Of a stretch of DNA of 64,000 nt, positions 1 through 7,726 are shown piece after piece. The stretch is from Flavobacterium panacagri. Its GTDB lineage: Bacteria > Bacteroidota > Bacteroidia > Flavobacteriales > Flavobacteriaceae. Under the pieces are notes generated by a model. It was not told the origin of the DNA, ran no database searches, and worked only from the letters and a program-made list of their open reading frames with translations. The position numbers and the translations under genes were made by a program. The stretch spans positions 310,001-374,000 of the forward strand of contig NZ_CP119766.1 of the NCBI RefSeq assembly GCF_030378165.1. The letters are read 5' to 3'. Positions within the stretch are counted from its first letter, which is position 1. Each line of letters begins with the position of its first letter.

Positions 1-1648
1 TTTTACGAAGCTCGCGAAGCATTCCCGTAAGAACTTCATCGGCTGTACCGGAAGATTTACCTCCAGTCACAATAGTTTCATCGTCAGCTTCAGTATATTC
101 ATGATCTTCAGACATCATAAACGAAACCGGGTTTTTGATAAAATCTAAACCTTCCTGAGTAATTTTAATCACTCCATATGTTTCAATGTCTTTTGACAAT
201 AGTCCCGTTACCAAAACCTGTCTCAACAACGCCATCCAGTATTTTTCATCATGATCTGAACCTGAACCAAAATAAGGCTGTGTATCGGTTTTGTGTGCTT
301 TAATAACCGCATTTATACGGCCAATTAAAGTAAATACAATTTCTTTTGATTTGTAAATGTGTTTGGTGTCGCGAACAATTTCGAGTAATTTAACCACTTG
401 TTCTTTGGCTTCAACTTTACTTTTAGGATTGCGAACATTATCATCCATATCTGCTCCTTCTCCTGTTTCGCTGTCAAATTCTTCTCCGAAATAATGAAGA
501 AGGAATTTTCTGCGTGACATTGAAGTTTCGGCGTAAGCCACCACTTCCTGCAAAAGAGCAAAACCAATTTCCTGCTCCGCAACTGGTTTTCCGGACATGA
601 ATTTCTCCAGCTTTTCTACATCTTTATAAGAGTAATAAGCTAAACAATGTCCTTCTCCTCCATCACGGCCGGCACGACCGGTTTCCTGATAGTAACTCTC
701 TAACGATTTAGGAATATCATGATGAATTACAAAACGAACGTCCGGTTTATCAATTCCCATTCCGAAAGCGATTGTTGCTACAACGACATCTACATCTTCC
801 ATCAAAAACATATCCTGATGTTTGGCGCGGGTTTTAGCATCCAATCCTGCGTGATAAGGAACAGCGCTGATTCCGTTTACTTGTAAAACTTCGGCAATCG
901 ATTCTACTTTTTTACGGCTTAAGCAGTAAATAATTCCGGATTTACCTTTATGCTGTTTGATAAATCGAATAATATCCGATTCAATATTTTTAGTTTTTGT
1001 ACGAACTTCATAATACAAGTTCGGTCTGTTGAATGATGCTTTAAAAGTGTTGGCATCAGACATGTCAAGGTTTTTCAGGATATCTTCCTGAACTTTTGGA
1101 GTCGCAGTTGCAGTTAAACCAATAATTGGCACTTTCCCCAATTGCTTAATAATATGTCTTAGATTTCTGTATTCCGGCCTAAAATCATGACCCCATTCTG
1201 AAATACAGTGGGCTTCATCGATTGCAACAAAAGAAATAGGCACACTTTGCAGGAAAGAGACATATTCTTCTTTAGTTAAAGATTCAGGGGCTACATACAA
1301 AAGCTTAGTTAATCCAGAAGTAATATCTTTTTTAACCTGAGCAATTTCTGTTTTGGTAAGAGATGAATTTAATACGTGTGCAATTCCATTTTCAGACGAA
1401 AGACTTCGAATGGCATCAACCTGGTTTTTCATCAAGGCAATCAGAGGAGAAACAACAATTGCCGTTCCGTCCTGAATTAAAGCGGGTAATTGATAACAAA
1501 GAGACTTTCCACCGCCGGTTGGCATAATTACGAAAGTATTCGTTTTACCTAAAATACTCGTAATGACTTGCTCCTGCAAGCCTTTAAATTGGCTAAAGCC
1601 GAAATACTTCTTTAATTCTTTATGTATTTCAATTTCGTTTGAATTCAT
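1..1648 (-). CDS. recQ: RecQ-type ATP-dependent DNA helicase (3' end beyond window)
   Basis: A 3'-5' superfamily 2 helicase for recombination and repair, cut by the left edge. Reading the minus strand from ATG 1646-1648 gives MNSNEIEIHKELKKYFGF, then the RecQ Q-motif area, Walker A (MPTGGGKSLCYQLPA), the DEAH-type box DEAHCISEWGHDFRPEY, and motif VI with QETGRAGRDG. The helicase core is complete and the RecQ C-terminal region continues to base 1. Oddly, the zinc-binding segment after the core (about 440-515) reads SMSRRKFLLHYFGEEF followed by an acidic stretch with no cysteine, although most RecQ proteins have four cysteines there. It diverges from kdsD. Confidence 0.95.
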   Translation of the reverse strand, partial: MNSNEIEIHKELKKYFGFSQFKGLQEQVITSILGKTNTFVIMPTGGGKSLCYQLPALIQDGTAIVVSPLIALMKNQVDAIRSLSSENGIAHVLNSSLTKTEIAQVKKDITSGLTKLLYVAPESLTKEEYVSFLQSVPISFVAIDEAHCISEWGHDFRPEYRNLRHIIKQLGKVPIIGLTATATPKVQEDILKNLDMSDANTFKASFNRPNLYYEVRTKTKNIESDIIRFIKQHKGKSGIIYCLSRKKVESIAEVLQVNGISAVPYHAGLDAKTRAKHQDMFLMEDVDVVVATIAFGMGIDKPDVRFVIHHDIPKSLESYYQETGRAGRDGGEGHCLAYYSYKDVEKLEKFMSGKPVAEQEIGFALLQEVVAYAETSMSRRKFLLHYFGEEFDSETGEGADMDDNVRNPKSKVEAKEQVVKLLEIVRDTKHIYKSKEIVFTLIGRINAVIKAHKTDTQPYFGSGSDHDEKYWMALLRQVLVTGLLSKDIETYGVIKITQEGLDFIKNPVSFMMSEDHEYTEADDETIVTGGKSSGTADEVLTGMLRELRK

Positions 1649-1672
1649 TCTCTATATTAACTGTATTTTGTA

Positions 1673-1680
1673 TAAATTTG
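1673..1680 (+). promoter_or_regulatory. Putative -7 promoter element (TAAATTTG) for kdsD
   Basis: TAAATTTG matches the Bacteroidota -7 consensus TAnnTTTG. It lies 54 bases before the TTG start chosen for kdsD. No clear TTG -33 element stands at the usual distance. Transcription from here would begin downstream of the TTG at 1639, which argues against that earlier start. Confidence 0.4.
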
Positions 1681-1734
1681 CAACACATAAAGATACAACT
1701 TTCTTTTATACATACAAATTTTAAATATTCTGAT

Positions 1735-2700
1735 TTGATCTCAAAAGAAAATATATTGGCGATAGCTAAAAAAACAATACTCTCTGAAAGTGAAGCAATT
1801 ACAAAACTAATTGATTTTCTGGACGAAAATTTCTACGAAGCAGTTCAGCGTATCTATGAAACCAAAGGCCGTCTAATCGTTACCGGAATCGGAAAAAGTG
1901 CCATCATTGCTCAAAAAATGGTTGCTACTTTTAACTCTACAGGAACACCATCAATGTTTCTGCATGCCGCAGAGGCCATTCATGGTGATTTGGGAATGAT
2001 TCAAAACGAAGACATTATTATATGTATTTCTAAAAGCGGCAACAGTCCTGAAATTAAGGTTTTAGTCCCGTTATTAAAACGATTTGGAAATACCCTGATC
2101 GCTATTACAGGAAATACCACTTCATTTCTGGCAAAAGGTTCTGATTTCGTTTTAAATACAACTGTTAATACCGAAGCCTGCCCTATCAATTTAGCTCCAA
2201 CAAACAGCACAACAGCACAGCTTGTTATGGGTGATGCATTGGCAGTTTGCTTAATGGAAATGCGAGATTTTAAACCTGAAGATTTTGCGATTTATCATCC
2301 TGGAGGTGCTTTAGGAAAAAAACTTTTGCTTCGTGTAAAAGATATGATCGAGCATTCCTTAAAACCAGCTGTTACTCCGGATACTTCAATCAAAAAAGCA
2401 ATTTTCGAAATTTCTGAAAAAAGATTGGGAGTTACCGCAGTTATAGAAGACAATAAAATTGTTGGAATTATTACTGATGGAGACATCCGAAGAATGCTAA
2501 ACGACGTAGATACTATAGCAGATTTAACAGCAAAAGATATTATGTCTAAAAATCCCAAAATAGTTTCGTCTGAAACTATGGCTGTGGATGCTTTAAACAT
2601 TTTAGAAGACTTTTCGATTACACAATTAATCGTTGCGGATAATGGAGAATACAAAGGCGTATTACATTTACATGACATTTTAAAAGAAGGAATAGTATAA
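1735..2700 (+). CDS. kdsD: D-arabinose 5-phosphate isomerase (KdsD/KpsF/GutQ family)
   Basis: Isomerises ribulose 5-phosphate to arabinose 5-phosphate, the first step to Kdo for lipopolysaccharide. The 321-residue protein has an SIS sugar-isomerase domain (about 42-175, with GIGKSAIIAQKM near 51-62 and HPGGALGKKLLLRV near 188-201) followed by two CBS repeats (about 205-260 and 268-320), the normal family layout. The frame is open from a TTG at 1639, but that would add 32 residues with no family counterpart and would overlap the recQ start. The TTG at 1735 gives MISKENILAIAKK, which fits the family N-terminus and lies downstream of a promoter-like TAAATTTG. Its stop overlaps the tatC start (TAATG). 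Confidence 0.92.
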   Translation: MISKENILAIAKKTILSESEAITKLIDFLDENFYEAVQRIYETKGRLIVTGIGKSAIIAQKMVATFNSTGTPSMFLHAAEAIHGDLGMIQNEDIIICISKSGNSPEIKVLVPLLKRFGNTLIAITGNTTSFLAKGSDFVLNTTVNTEACPINLAPTNSTTAQLVMGDALAVCLMEMRDFKPEDFAIYHPGGALGKKLLLRVKDMIEHSLKPAVTPDTSIKKAIFEISEKRLGVTAVIEDNKIVGIITDGDIRRMLNDVDTIADLTAKDIMSKNPKIVSSETMAVDALNILEDFSITQLIVADNGEYKGVLHLHDILKEGIV

Positions 2701-3515
2701 TGGCAAAGAAAAATCTTGGCGAAATGTCATTTTTGGATCATCTTGAAGAACTAAGATGGTTATTGGTTAGAAGCACAATTGCAACAATTATTATGGCAAT
2801 TGTCACATATTTTATCAGTGATTATTTATTTGATCAAATTATTTTAGGCCCAATCAGACCAACGTTTTTTACTTACGTTTGGTTTTGTGATTTATCGCAT
2901 TCATTGGGATTTGCAGACAGCATTTGTATTACGGAACTGAATTTTATTATTCAGAATACCGAAATGGAAGGTCAGGTTAATATCTTCGTATGGATGTGTA
3001 TTCTAGCAGGTTTTATCCTAAGTTTTCCTTATATTTTATGGGAAATCTGGAAATTTATCAGTCCCGCTCTTTATGAGAAAGAAAGAAAAAATGCGAAATT
3101 ATTCATTTTCGTTTCTTCTTTACTTTTCTTTTTAGGAGTATTGTTTGGCTATTTTGTCGTAATTCCAATGTCTGTAAACTTCGTAGCGACTTTCTCTGTG
3201 AGTGATGTTGTAAAAAACCAGTTTACACTTGAGTCTTACATGGGAATGGTAAAAACGAGCGTTCTTGGAAGTGCTATATTTTTTGAACTTCCAATCGCTA
3301 TTTATTTCTTAACGAAATTAGGATTAGTAACTCCTGAATTCTTAAGAAAGTACTGGAAGTACGCTGTTGTACTTATTTTAATTATTGCTGCAATTGTTAC
3401 TCCTCCAGACGTTGTGAGTCAAACTATTGTTGCAATTCCGATGCTAATCATATACGAATTAAGTATATGGATTTCGAAAGTTGTTTATAAAAATAAAATG
3501 AAAGAAAATGTCTGA
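2700..3515 (+). CDS. tatC: Sec-independent protein translocase TatC
   Basis: The inner-membrane receptor of the twin-arginine export pathway, which binds RR signal peptides. The 271-residue protein has the TatC N-terminal motif HLEELR (residues 14-19) and about six membrane segments, with the typical LWEIWKFISPALYEKERK loop in the middle. A periplasmic insert between the first two membrane segments (about 50-95) is longer than in E. coli TatC. The ATG overlaps the kdsD stop by one base and the 3' end overlaps the next gene by 8 bases, so translation is probably coupled. No tatA is visible in the window. Confidence 0.95.
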   Translation: MAKKNLGEMSFLDHLEELRWLLVRSTIATIIMAIVTYFISDYLFDQIILGPIRPTFFTYVWFCDLSHSLGFADSICITELNFIIQNTEMEGQVNIFVWMCILAGFILSFPYILWEIWKFISPALYEKERKNAKLFIFVSSLLFFLGVLFGYFVVIPMSVNFVATFSVSDVVKNQFTLESYMGMVKTSVLGSAIFFELPIAIYFLTKLGLVTPEFLRKYWKYAVVLILIIAAIVTPPDVVSQTIVAIPMLIIYELSIWISKVVYKNKMKENV

Positions 3516-3858
3516 TATCATTCAAGAATTTAACGACTATCGTTCCAAAATGAACGAAAAACTGCTTGCTGACAACAATAAAATTGTAAAGAGAATTTTT
3601 AATCTTGACACTAATGCTTATGCAGAAGGCGCTCTTGATGTAAAAACAAAAGAACTTCTTGGGTTAGTTGCATCAACAGTTTTAAGATGCGACGACTGTG
3701 TAAAATACCATTTGGAAACGAGTTATAAAGAAGGCGTTTCTAAAGAAGAAATGATGGAAGCGATGGGAATTGCAACTCTTGTTGGAGGAACAATCGTAAT
3801 TCCGCATTTAAGAAGAGCTTACGAATTTTGGGAAGCCCTTGAAGAAGCTGGAAAATAA
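3508..3858 (+). CDS. AhpD-like carboxymuconolactone decarboxylase family protein
   Basis: A small 116-residue all-helical protein with the AhpD-type motif C-x-x-C-x-x-x-H (C61, C64, H68, in RCDDCVKYH). In AhpD this motif gives peroxidase or disulfide-reductase activity, so a thiol-based redox role is likely, though the substrate cannot be read from the sequence. True gamma-carboxymuconolactone decarboxylases lack this cysteine pair, so a role in aromatic degradation is unlikely. It overlaps tatC by 8 bases and is followed by a 90-base gap with a strong hairpin before lptB. Confidence 0.85.
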   Translation: MSDIIQEFNDYRSKMNEKLLADNNKIVKRIFNLDTNAYAEGALDVKTKELLGLVASTVLRCDDCVKYHLETSYKEGVSKEEMMEAMGIATLVGGTIVIPHLRRAYEFWEALEEAGK

Positions 3859-3884
3859 ATAATTGTTAATACGTTTAACTGTTG

Positions 3885-3921
3885 AATCGTTTATTTGTTA
3901 ATTTGCAACGAATAAACGATT
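3885..3921 (+). terminator. Intergenic hairpin between the AhpD-like gene and lptB
   Basis: An 11-bp perfect stem (3885-3895 with 3911-3921, AATCGTTTATT and its complement) extends by one G-T and three further pairs to a 7-base loop (3900-3906). No long T run follows, so it may attenuate transcription or protect the mRNA rather than stop it. The sequence just after it (ATCGATTAAACGATTAAAC) repeats parts of the stem. Confidence 0.5.
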
Positions 3922-3948
3922 TATCGATTAAACGATTAAACTTTAAAA

Positions 3949-4689
3949 ATGAAATTAAGAGCCGATAATTTAATCAAAACTTATAAAGGACGTAGTGTTG
4001 TAAAAGGAATTTCTGTTGAGGTAAATCAAGGAGAAATCGTGGGGCTTTTGGGACCAAATGGAGCTGGAAAAACAACGTCTTTCTACATGATTGTGGGATT
4101 GGTAAAACCAAATCAAGGGAATATTTTTCTTGATGATTTGAATATTACCGATTATCCTATGTACAAACGTGCACAGCAAGGAATTGGTTATTTAGCACAG
4201 GAAGCTTCTGTTTTTAGAAAATTAAGTATTGAAGATAATATCTTGAGCGTTTTACAATTGACAAAACTTTCTAAAGAAGCTCAAATCGCTAAAATGGAAA
4301 GTTTAATTGAAGAATTCAGTTTAGAACATATTCGTACCAACCGAGGCGATTTACTTTCGGGAGGTGAGCGTCGTCGTACCGAAATTGCCCGTGCATTGGC
4401 AACCGATCCAAAATTTATTTTATTGGATGAACCTTTCGCCGGAGTTGACCCGGTTGCGGTTGAAGATATTCAAAGAATTGTTGCGCAGTTAAAAAATAAA
4501 AATATCGGAATCTTAATTACCGATCACAACGTACAGGAGACTTTAGCCATTACTGATAAAACATATCTAATGTTTGAAGGAGGAATTCTAAAAGCAGGAA
4601 TCCCAGAAGAATTAGTAGAAGACGAAATGGTTCGTAGAGTGTATCTGGGACAAAACTTCGAACTTCGTAAAAAGAAACTTGAGTTTTAG
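3949..4689 (+). CDS. lptB: LPS export ABC transporter ATPase LptB
   Basis: The cytoplasmic ATPase that drives LptFG-mediated extraction of lipopolysaccharide from the inner membrane. The 246-residue protein has Walker A GPNGAGKT (35-42), Q-loop Q84, signature LSGGE (136-140), Walker B FILLDEP (156-162) and switch His193. It resembles LptB more than generic ABC ATPases in length, in the LSGGERRRTEIARAL block and in the YLAQEASVFRKLSIEDN segment. It is fourth after kdsD, so two LPS functions share this gene cluster. A repeat-rich terminator follows the stop codon. Confidence 0.93.
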   Translation: MKLRADNLIKTYKGRSVVKGISVEVNQGEIVGLLGPNGAGKTTSFYMIVGLVKPNQGNIFLDDLNITDYPMYKRAQQGIGYLAQEASVFRKLSIEDNILSVLQLTKLSKEAQIAKMESLIEEFSLEHIRTNRGDLLSGGERRRTEIARALATDPKFILLDEPFAGVDPVAVEDIQRIVAQLKNKNIGILITDHNVQETLAITDKTYLMFEGGILKAGIPEELVEDEMVRRVYLGQNFELRKKKLEF

Positions 4690-4833
4690 TATTCAGTGGT
4701 CAGTTTTTAAGTGATCAGTTATTTGAAAGTAATTTTTAGTGGTCAGTTTTTTAGTCATCAGTTTGAAGCTGAATACTAAAAAACTGATTTTTTTTGACAT
4801 AAACTGATTACTTAAAATCTGAATACTGAACAC
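4689..4833. repeat. Nested direct and inverted repeats between convergent lptB and GH25 genes
   Basis: Two direct copies of a 25-base unit beginning GTGGTCAGTTTTT (4696-4720 and 4739-4763) match at 23 of 25 positions. An outer inverted pair (4689-4720 with 4802-4833) matches at 27 of 32. Inside it sits a perfect 13-bp stem. The whole gap between the convergent stop codons is therefore built from variants of one CAGTnnTCAGTTTT-like unit. It holds no ORF. Confidence 0.75.
4743..4795 (+). terminator. Rho-independent terminator of the kdsD-lptB operon
   Basis: A perfect 13-bp stem (4743-4755 with 4775-4787, TCAGTTTTTTAGT and its complement) is followed directly by a run of eight T (4788-4795) on the plus strand, 54 bases after the lptB stop. 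The loop is 19 bases and can pair partly (ATCAG with CTGAAT). Confidence 0.75.
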
Positions 4834-4850
4834 TTTTTTAGGACTGAACA

Positions 4851-5705
4851 CTATTCTACAGTAATAAAATGCAATTGTTCTAAGTCGCCGTTGTAAATAT
4901 TCACATCAACACGATGTTTGATTCCAGGCAAAGAAGCTTTTTCTGTGAATTGCCAGAACAACCAGTCATCTTCAATTTTTTCCCTATAGAAATTATAGTT
5001 GGCTATCCAGAATAAATAATCTCCGAATTCTTCTTTTAAGAAATCAGCATAATATCTTTCTCCCGAATAAATAATTGGACGAACCTGATAATATTTTTCT
5101 ACTTTATTCAGCCAACGTTTCAATCCTTTTTTCAAACTGTCTAAGGGTTGATTTTTTGGCAATTTTTCGATATCTAAAACAGGAGGAAGATCTCCTTTTT
5201 GTAATTTTACTGTTTTAATAAAAAGATCGGCCTGTTCGATAGAATTTTCATTTGGACGATAATAATGATAAGCGCCGCGCATAATTTTATTCTCTTTTGC
5301 ACCTTCCCAATTTCTTTTGAATTGTCTATCAACACGATCATTCCCAGCAGTCGCACGAATGAATACAAATTGAACAGGATATTTTTCATCTAGAATTTCG
5401 ACTTCTTCCCAATCTACTTTTCCTTGAAATTCAGAAACATCGATTCCGATTACTTTTCCTTTGTGATTTTCGAGAACACGAATGTTTCGCACATCCGAAA
5501 GATGTTTATCTACGGAATCTTCATCTAAAACTTTTTCAGATTTAAATCCGAGATAATACGCTAATCCTTTACGATAGTGGTAAACGATTCCAATAAATAG
5601 AAGTGAAAATAATATTAGTAAAAGCCCTCTGAAAAGCCTGCTAAGAAAAGATCTTCCTGCTGGTTTTCGGGGATATGTTTTACGATAAGACGTTTTTCTT
5701 GCCAT
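4851..5705 (-). CDS. Membrane-anchored GH25 muramidase (lysozyme family)
   Basis: A glycoside hydrolase family 25 protein of 284 residues, predicted to cleave the MurNAc-GlcNAc bond of peptidoglycan. The basic N-terminus is followed by one membrane segment (about 24-43) and then the GH25 barrel from about 85: VIGIDVSEFQG (D89), FVFIRATAG, the catalytic-type DIE (D178, E180 in PPVLDIEK) and YHYYRPN. It would sit in the inner membrane facing the periplasm, suiting wall remodelling. It ends convergent to lptB and lies 10 bases downstream of pssA on the same strand, so the two are probably cotranscribed. Confidence 0.9.
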   Translation of the reverse strand: MARKTSYRKTYPRKPAGRSFLSRLFRGLLLILFSLLFIGIVYHYRKGLAYYLGFKSEKVLDEDSVDKHLSDVRNIRVLENHKGKVIGIDVSEFQGKVDWEEVEILDEKYPVQFVFIRATAGNDRVDRQFKRNWEGAKENKIMRGAYHYYRPNENSIEQADLFIKTVKLQKGDLPPVLDIEKLPKNQPLDSLKKGLKRWLNKVEKYYQVRPIIYSGERYYADFLKEEFGDYLFWIANYNFYREKIEDDWLFWQFTEKASLPGIKHRVDVNIYNGDLEQLHFITVE

Positions 5706-5715
5706 TACAACAGAA

Positions 5716-6432
5716 CTACTTTTTCAAAAACAAATTATTGATAATAGACAATAAAACGTAGAAAATAATAATCAACGGAATTGCAATATACTGAAGCAAA
5801 ATAACCATCAATATAGAAATAATCAAAAACACGATTTGAAGAACATTATCCTTCAAAGTAAACTTTTTTATTTTTAAAGCAAATAACGGAATTTCGGCAT
5901 TCATAACATAAGCGCTGCACAACGTAATAACAAGCAAAACCCAAAAATTGCTTAAAACTTCAAACATAATTAGAGAATTTGAAAATTCTATAACCAAAGG
6001 AAGACTTAAAACAAATAAAGCATTTGCAGGAGTTGGCAAACCAATAAACGAATCAGTTTGGCGGGTATCGATATTAAAGTTGGCTAATCTATAGCAAGCT
6101 CCCAAAGTAATAATAAATCCTAAAAACGGAATGTATACTGATCCAACTACATCATGAGGATTAGCGCTTTTTAAAAACAAACTATACATCACATATCCTG
6201 GAACTACTCCACTTGTAACCATATCAGCCAAAGAGTCCAACTGCAAACCAAGCGGACTAGAAACTTTGAATAATCTGGCAAAAAAACCATCAAAAAAATC
6301 AAAAAAGATTCCTAAACAAACCATATAAAAAGCCATTAAGAAATCGCCTTGAGAAACATAAACAATGGCTACGCAACCGCAGAAAAGATTAATTAAGGTA
6401 ATTAGATTTGGAATGTGCTTTTTGATATTCAT
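5716..6432 (-). CDS. pssA: CDP-diacylglycerol-serine O-phosphatidyltransferase
   Basis: A membrane enzyme that makes phosphatidylserine, the precursor of phosphatidylethanolamine. The CDP-alcohol phosphotransferase motif is complete: D45-x2-D48-G49-x2-A52-R53-x8-G62-x3-D66-x3-D70. About seven membrane segments fill the rest of its 238 residues. Specificity for serine rather than glycerol phosphate or inositol rests on overall resemblance to the Bacteroidota PssA group and is less sure than the family. It starts from ATG 6430-6432, with a promoter-like element just upstream, and is followed by the GH25 gene. Confidence 0.88.
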   Translation of the reverse strand: MNIKKHIPNLITLINLFCGCVAIVYVSQGDFLMAFYMVCLGIFFDFFDGFFARLFKVSSPLGLQLDSLADMVTSGVVPGYVMYSLFLKSANPHDVVGSVYIPFLGFIITLGACYRLANFNIDTRQTDSFIGLPTPANALFVLSLPLVIEFSNSLIMFEVLSNFWVLLVITLCSAYVMNAEIPLFALKIKKFTLKDNVLQIVFLIISILMVILLQYIAIPLIIIFYVLLSIINNLFLKK

Positions 6433-6460
6433 AGTTTGAAATTTTGATAATGGCAGAGAA

Positions 6461-6489
6461 CAAATTTAGCATAATAACTCGATGCAAAA
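6461..6489 (-). promoter_or_regulatory. Putative promoter of pssA-GH25
   Basis: On the minus strand TTTTG (6489-6485) is followed after 16 bases by TAAATTTG (6468-6461), matching the Bacteroidota -33 TTG and -7 TAnnTTTG elements, although the spacer is slightly short. It would give a leader of about 25 bases before the pssA ATG. The -33 part overlaps a small hairpin (6476-6495). Confidence 0.45.
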
Positions 6490-6573
6490 CGAGTTTTTTT
6501 AATAGTTTTTTATTTCTGTTTGTTAGTTTCAGAATATTTGAAGAAACGAACTGAATAGCTGAGTAAAATATTA

Positions 6574-6581
6574 TATTTTTG
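6574..6581 (+). promoter_or_regulatory. Putative -7 element (TATTTTTG) upstream of the PorV2-like gene
   Basis: TATTTTTG matches TAnnTTTG and lies 42 bases before the TTG start of the PorV2-like gene. No convincing -33 TTG is present at the standard distance, and AT-rich DNA gives such matches by chance, so confidence is limited. Confidence 0.35.
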
Positions 6582-6623
6582 ATAAAAATTTAAAACCTAT
6601 ACAGGTACATAAAAACAAGACTT

Positions 6624-7691
6624 TTGAAAAGACTTTTAGCATTTCTATTATTTTGGAGTTTTACTTCGCAATACGCTCAAACTGTTCGAAAATATTCGAA
6701 TGAGTTTATGAATATTGGTGTAGATGCGGCCGCTCTCGGAATGTCGAGTGCCGTAACTTCTTTTACAAATGATGTAAATGCTGTTTACTGGAATCCTGCA
6801 GGTTTAACGCATCTTGAAGATCATCAGATTGCATTGATGCATGCCAGTTATTTTGCCAATATAGCACAGTATGATTATATTGGTTATGCAAGTCCAATTG
6901 ATGACAGAAGCGCCTGGGGAATTTCGATGATTCGTTTTGGTGTCGATGACATTATGGATACAACACAATTAATCGATAGTCAGGGAAATATTGATTACAA
7001 CCGAATCCGTTTATTTTCTACTGCCGATTATGGTTTTACTTTTTCTTATGCCAGAAAACTTCCAGTTGATGGATTTCAATATGGAGTAAACGCAAAAGTA
7101 ATTCGAAGAGTGATTGGAAAATTTGCCAATTCATGGGGATTTGGATTTGATGTTGGACTTCAATTCGAAAGAAATGATTGGAAATTCGGATTGATGCTTC
7201 GCGATATTACAACAACTTATAATGTTTGGAATATCGACGAAGAAGAATATGCAAAAATAGCCAATGCTATTCCGGGCGAGAACAACGAATTACCAGAAAG
7301 CACTGAAATTACTTTACCAAAAGCGCAATTGGGAGTTTCAAAAAGATTTGATTTTCATAACGAATGCAGTCTTTTGACTTCTGCAAACCTCAACATGAGA
7401 TTTGAACAAACCAATGATATTATTTCATCAAAAGTAGTAAGTATAGACCCAGCTCTAGGGTTTGAATTTGGCTATACCGATTTAGTTTTCGTGAGAGCTG
7501 GTGCAGGAAATTTCCAAAACGTAACGCAATTGGATAATACTGAAAAAATTAATTTCCAGCCCAATATTGGTCTTGGATTTAAATATAAAGGAATTCAGAT
7601 TGATTATGCTTTGACCGACTTAGGGAATCAAAGTACAGCCTTATATTCTAATATTTTTTCGATCAAAGTAGATTTAGGAATCTTTAGATAA
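6624..7691 (+). CDS. PorV/PorQ-family outer-membrane protein (PorV2-like)
   Basis: A 355-residue outer-membrane beta-barrel candidate of the UPF0164/PorV family, whose members include type IX secretion proteins that shuttle cargo at the cell surface. A signal peptide (about 1-19, ending near QYAQ) is followed by the family segment NIGVDAAALGMSSA (31-44), the NAVYWNPAG block and FRT-like alternating strands to an amphipathic C-terminal strand. The start is TTG (6624-6626): no in-frame ATG precedes it and the signal peptide begins right there. It is a paralogue type rather than canonical PorV, so a direct part in type IX secretion is inferred. Confidence 0.8.
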   Translation: MKRLLAFLLFWSFTSQYAQTVRKYSNEFMNIGVDAAALGMSSAVTSFTNDVNAVYWNPAGLTHLEDHQIALMHASYFANIAQYDYIGYASPIDDRSAWGISMIRFGVDDIMDTTQLIDSQGNIDYNRIRLFSTADYGFTFSYARKLPVDGFQYGVNAKVIRRVIGKFANSWGFGFDVGLQFERNDWKFGLMLRDITTTYNVWNIDEEEYAKIANAIPGENNELPESTEITLPKAQLGVSKRFDFHNECSLLTSANLNMRFEQTNDIISSKVVSIDPALGFEFGYTDLVFVRAGAGNFQNVTQLDNTEKINFQPNIGLGFKYKGIQIDYALTDLGNQSTALYSNIFSIKVDLGIFR

Positions 7692-7726
7692 TTACAAAAC
7701 CATAAAATCTTTTAAAAATTTCAAAC

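Noticed and set aside
325..582. Small ORF on the minus strand inside recQ
   Set aside because: It lies in another frame of the clear recQ reading frame and has no family signature.
1639..1734. Earlier TTG start for kdsD adding 32 residues
   Set aside because: The extra residues have no family match, overlap the recQ start and lie upstream of the promoter-like TAAATTTG; the TTG at 1735 fits the family N-terminus.
6476..6500. Small hairpin with T run between pssA and the PorV2-like gene
   Set aside because: The stem is only six base pairs and no plus-strand gene ends there, so it is not listed as a terminator.
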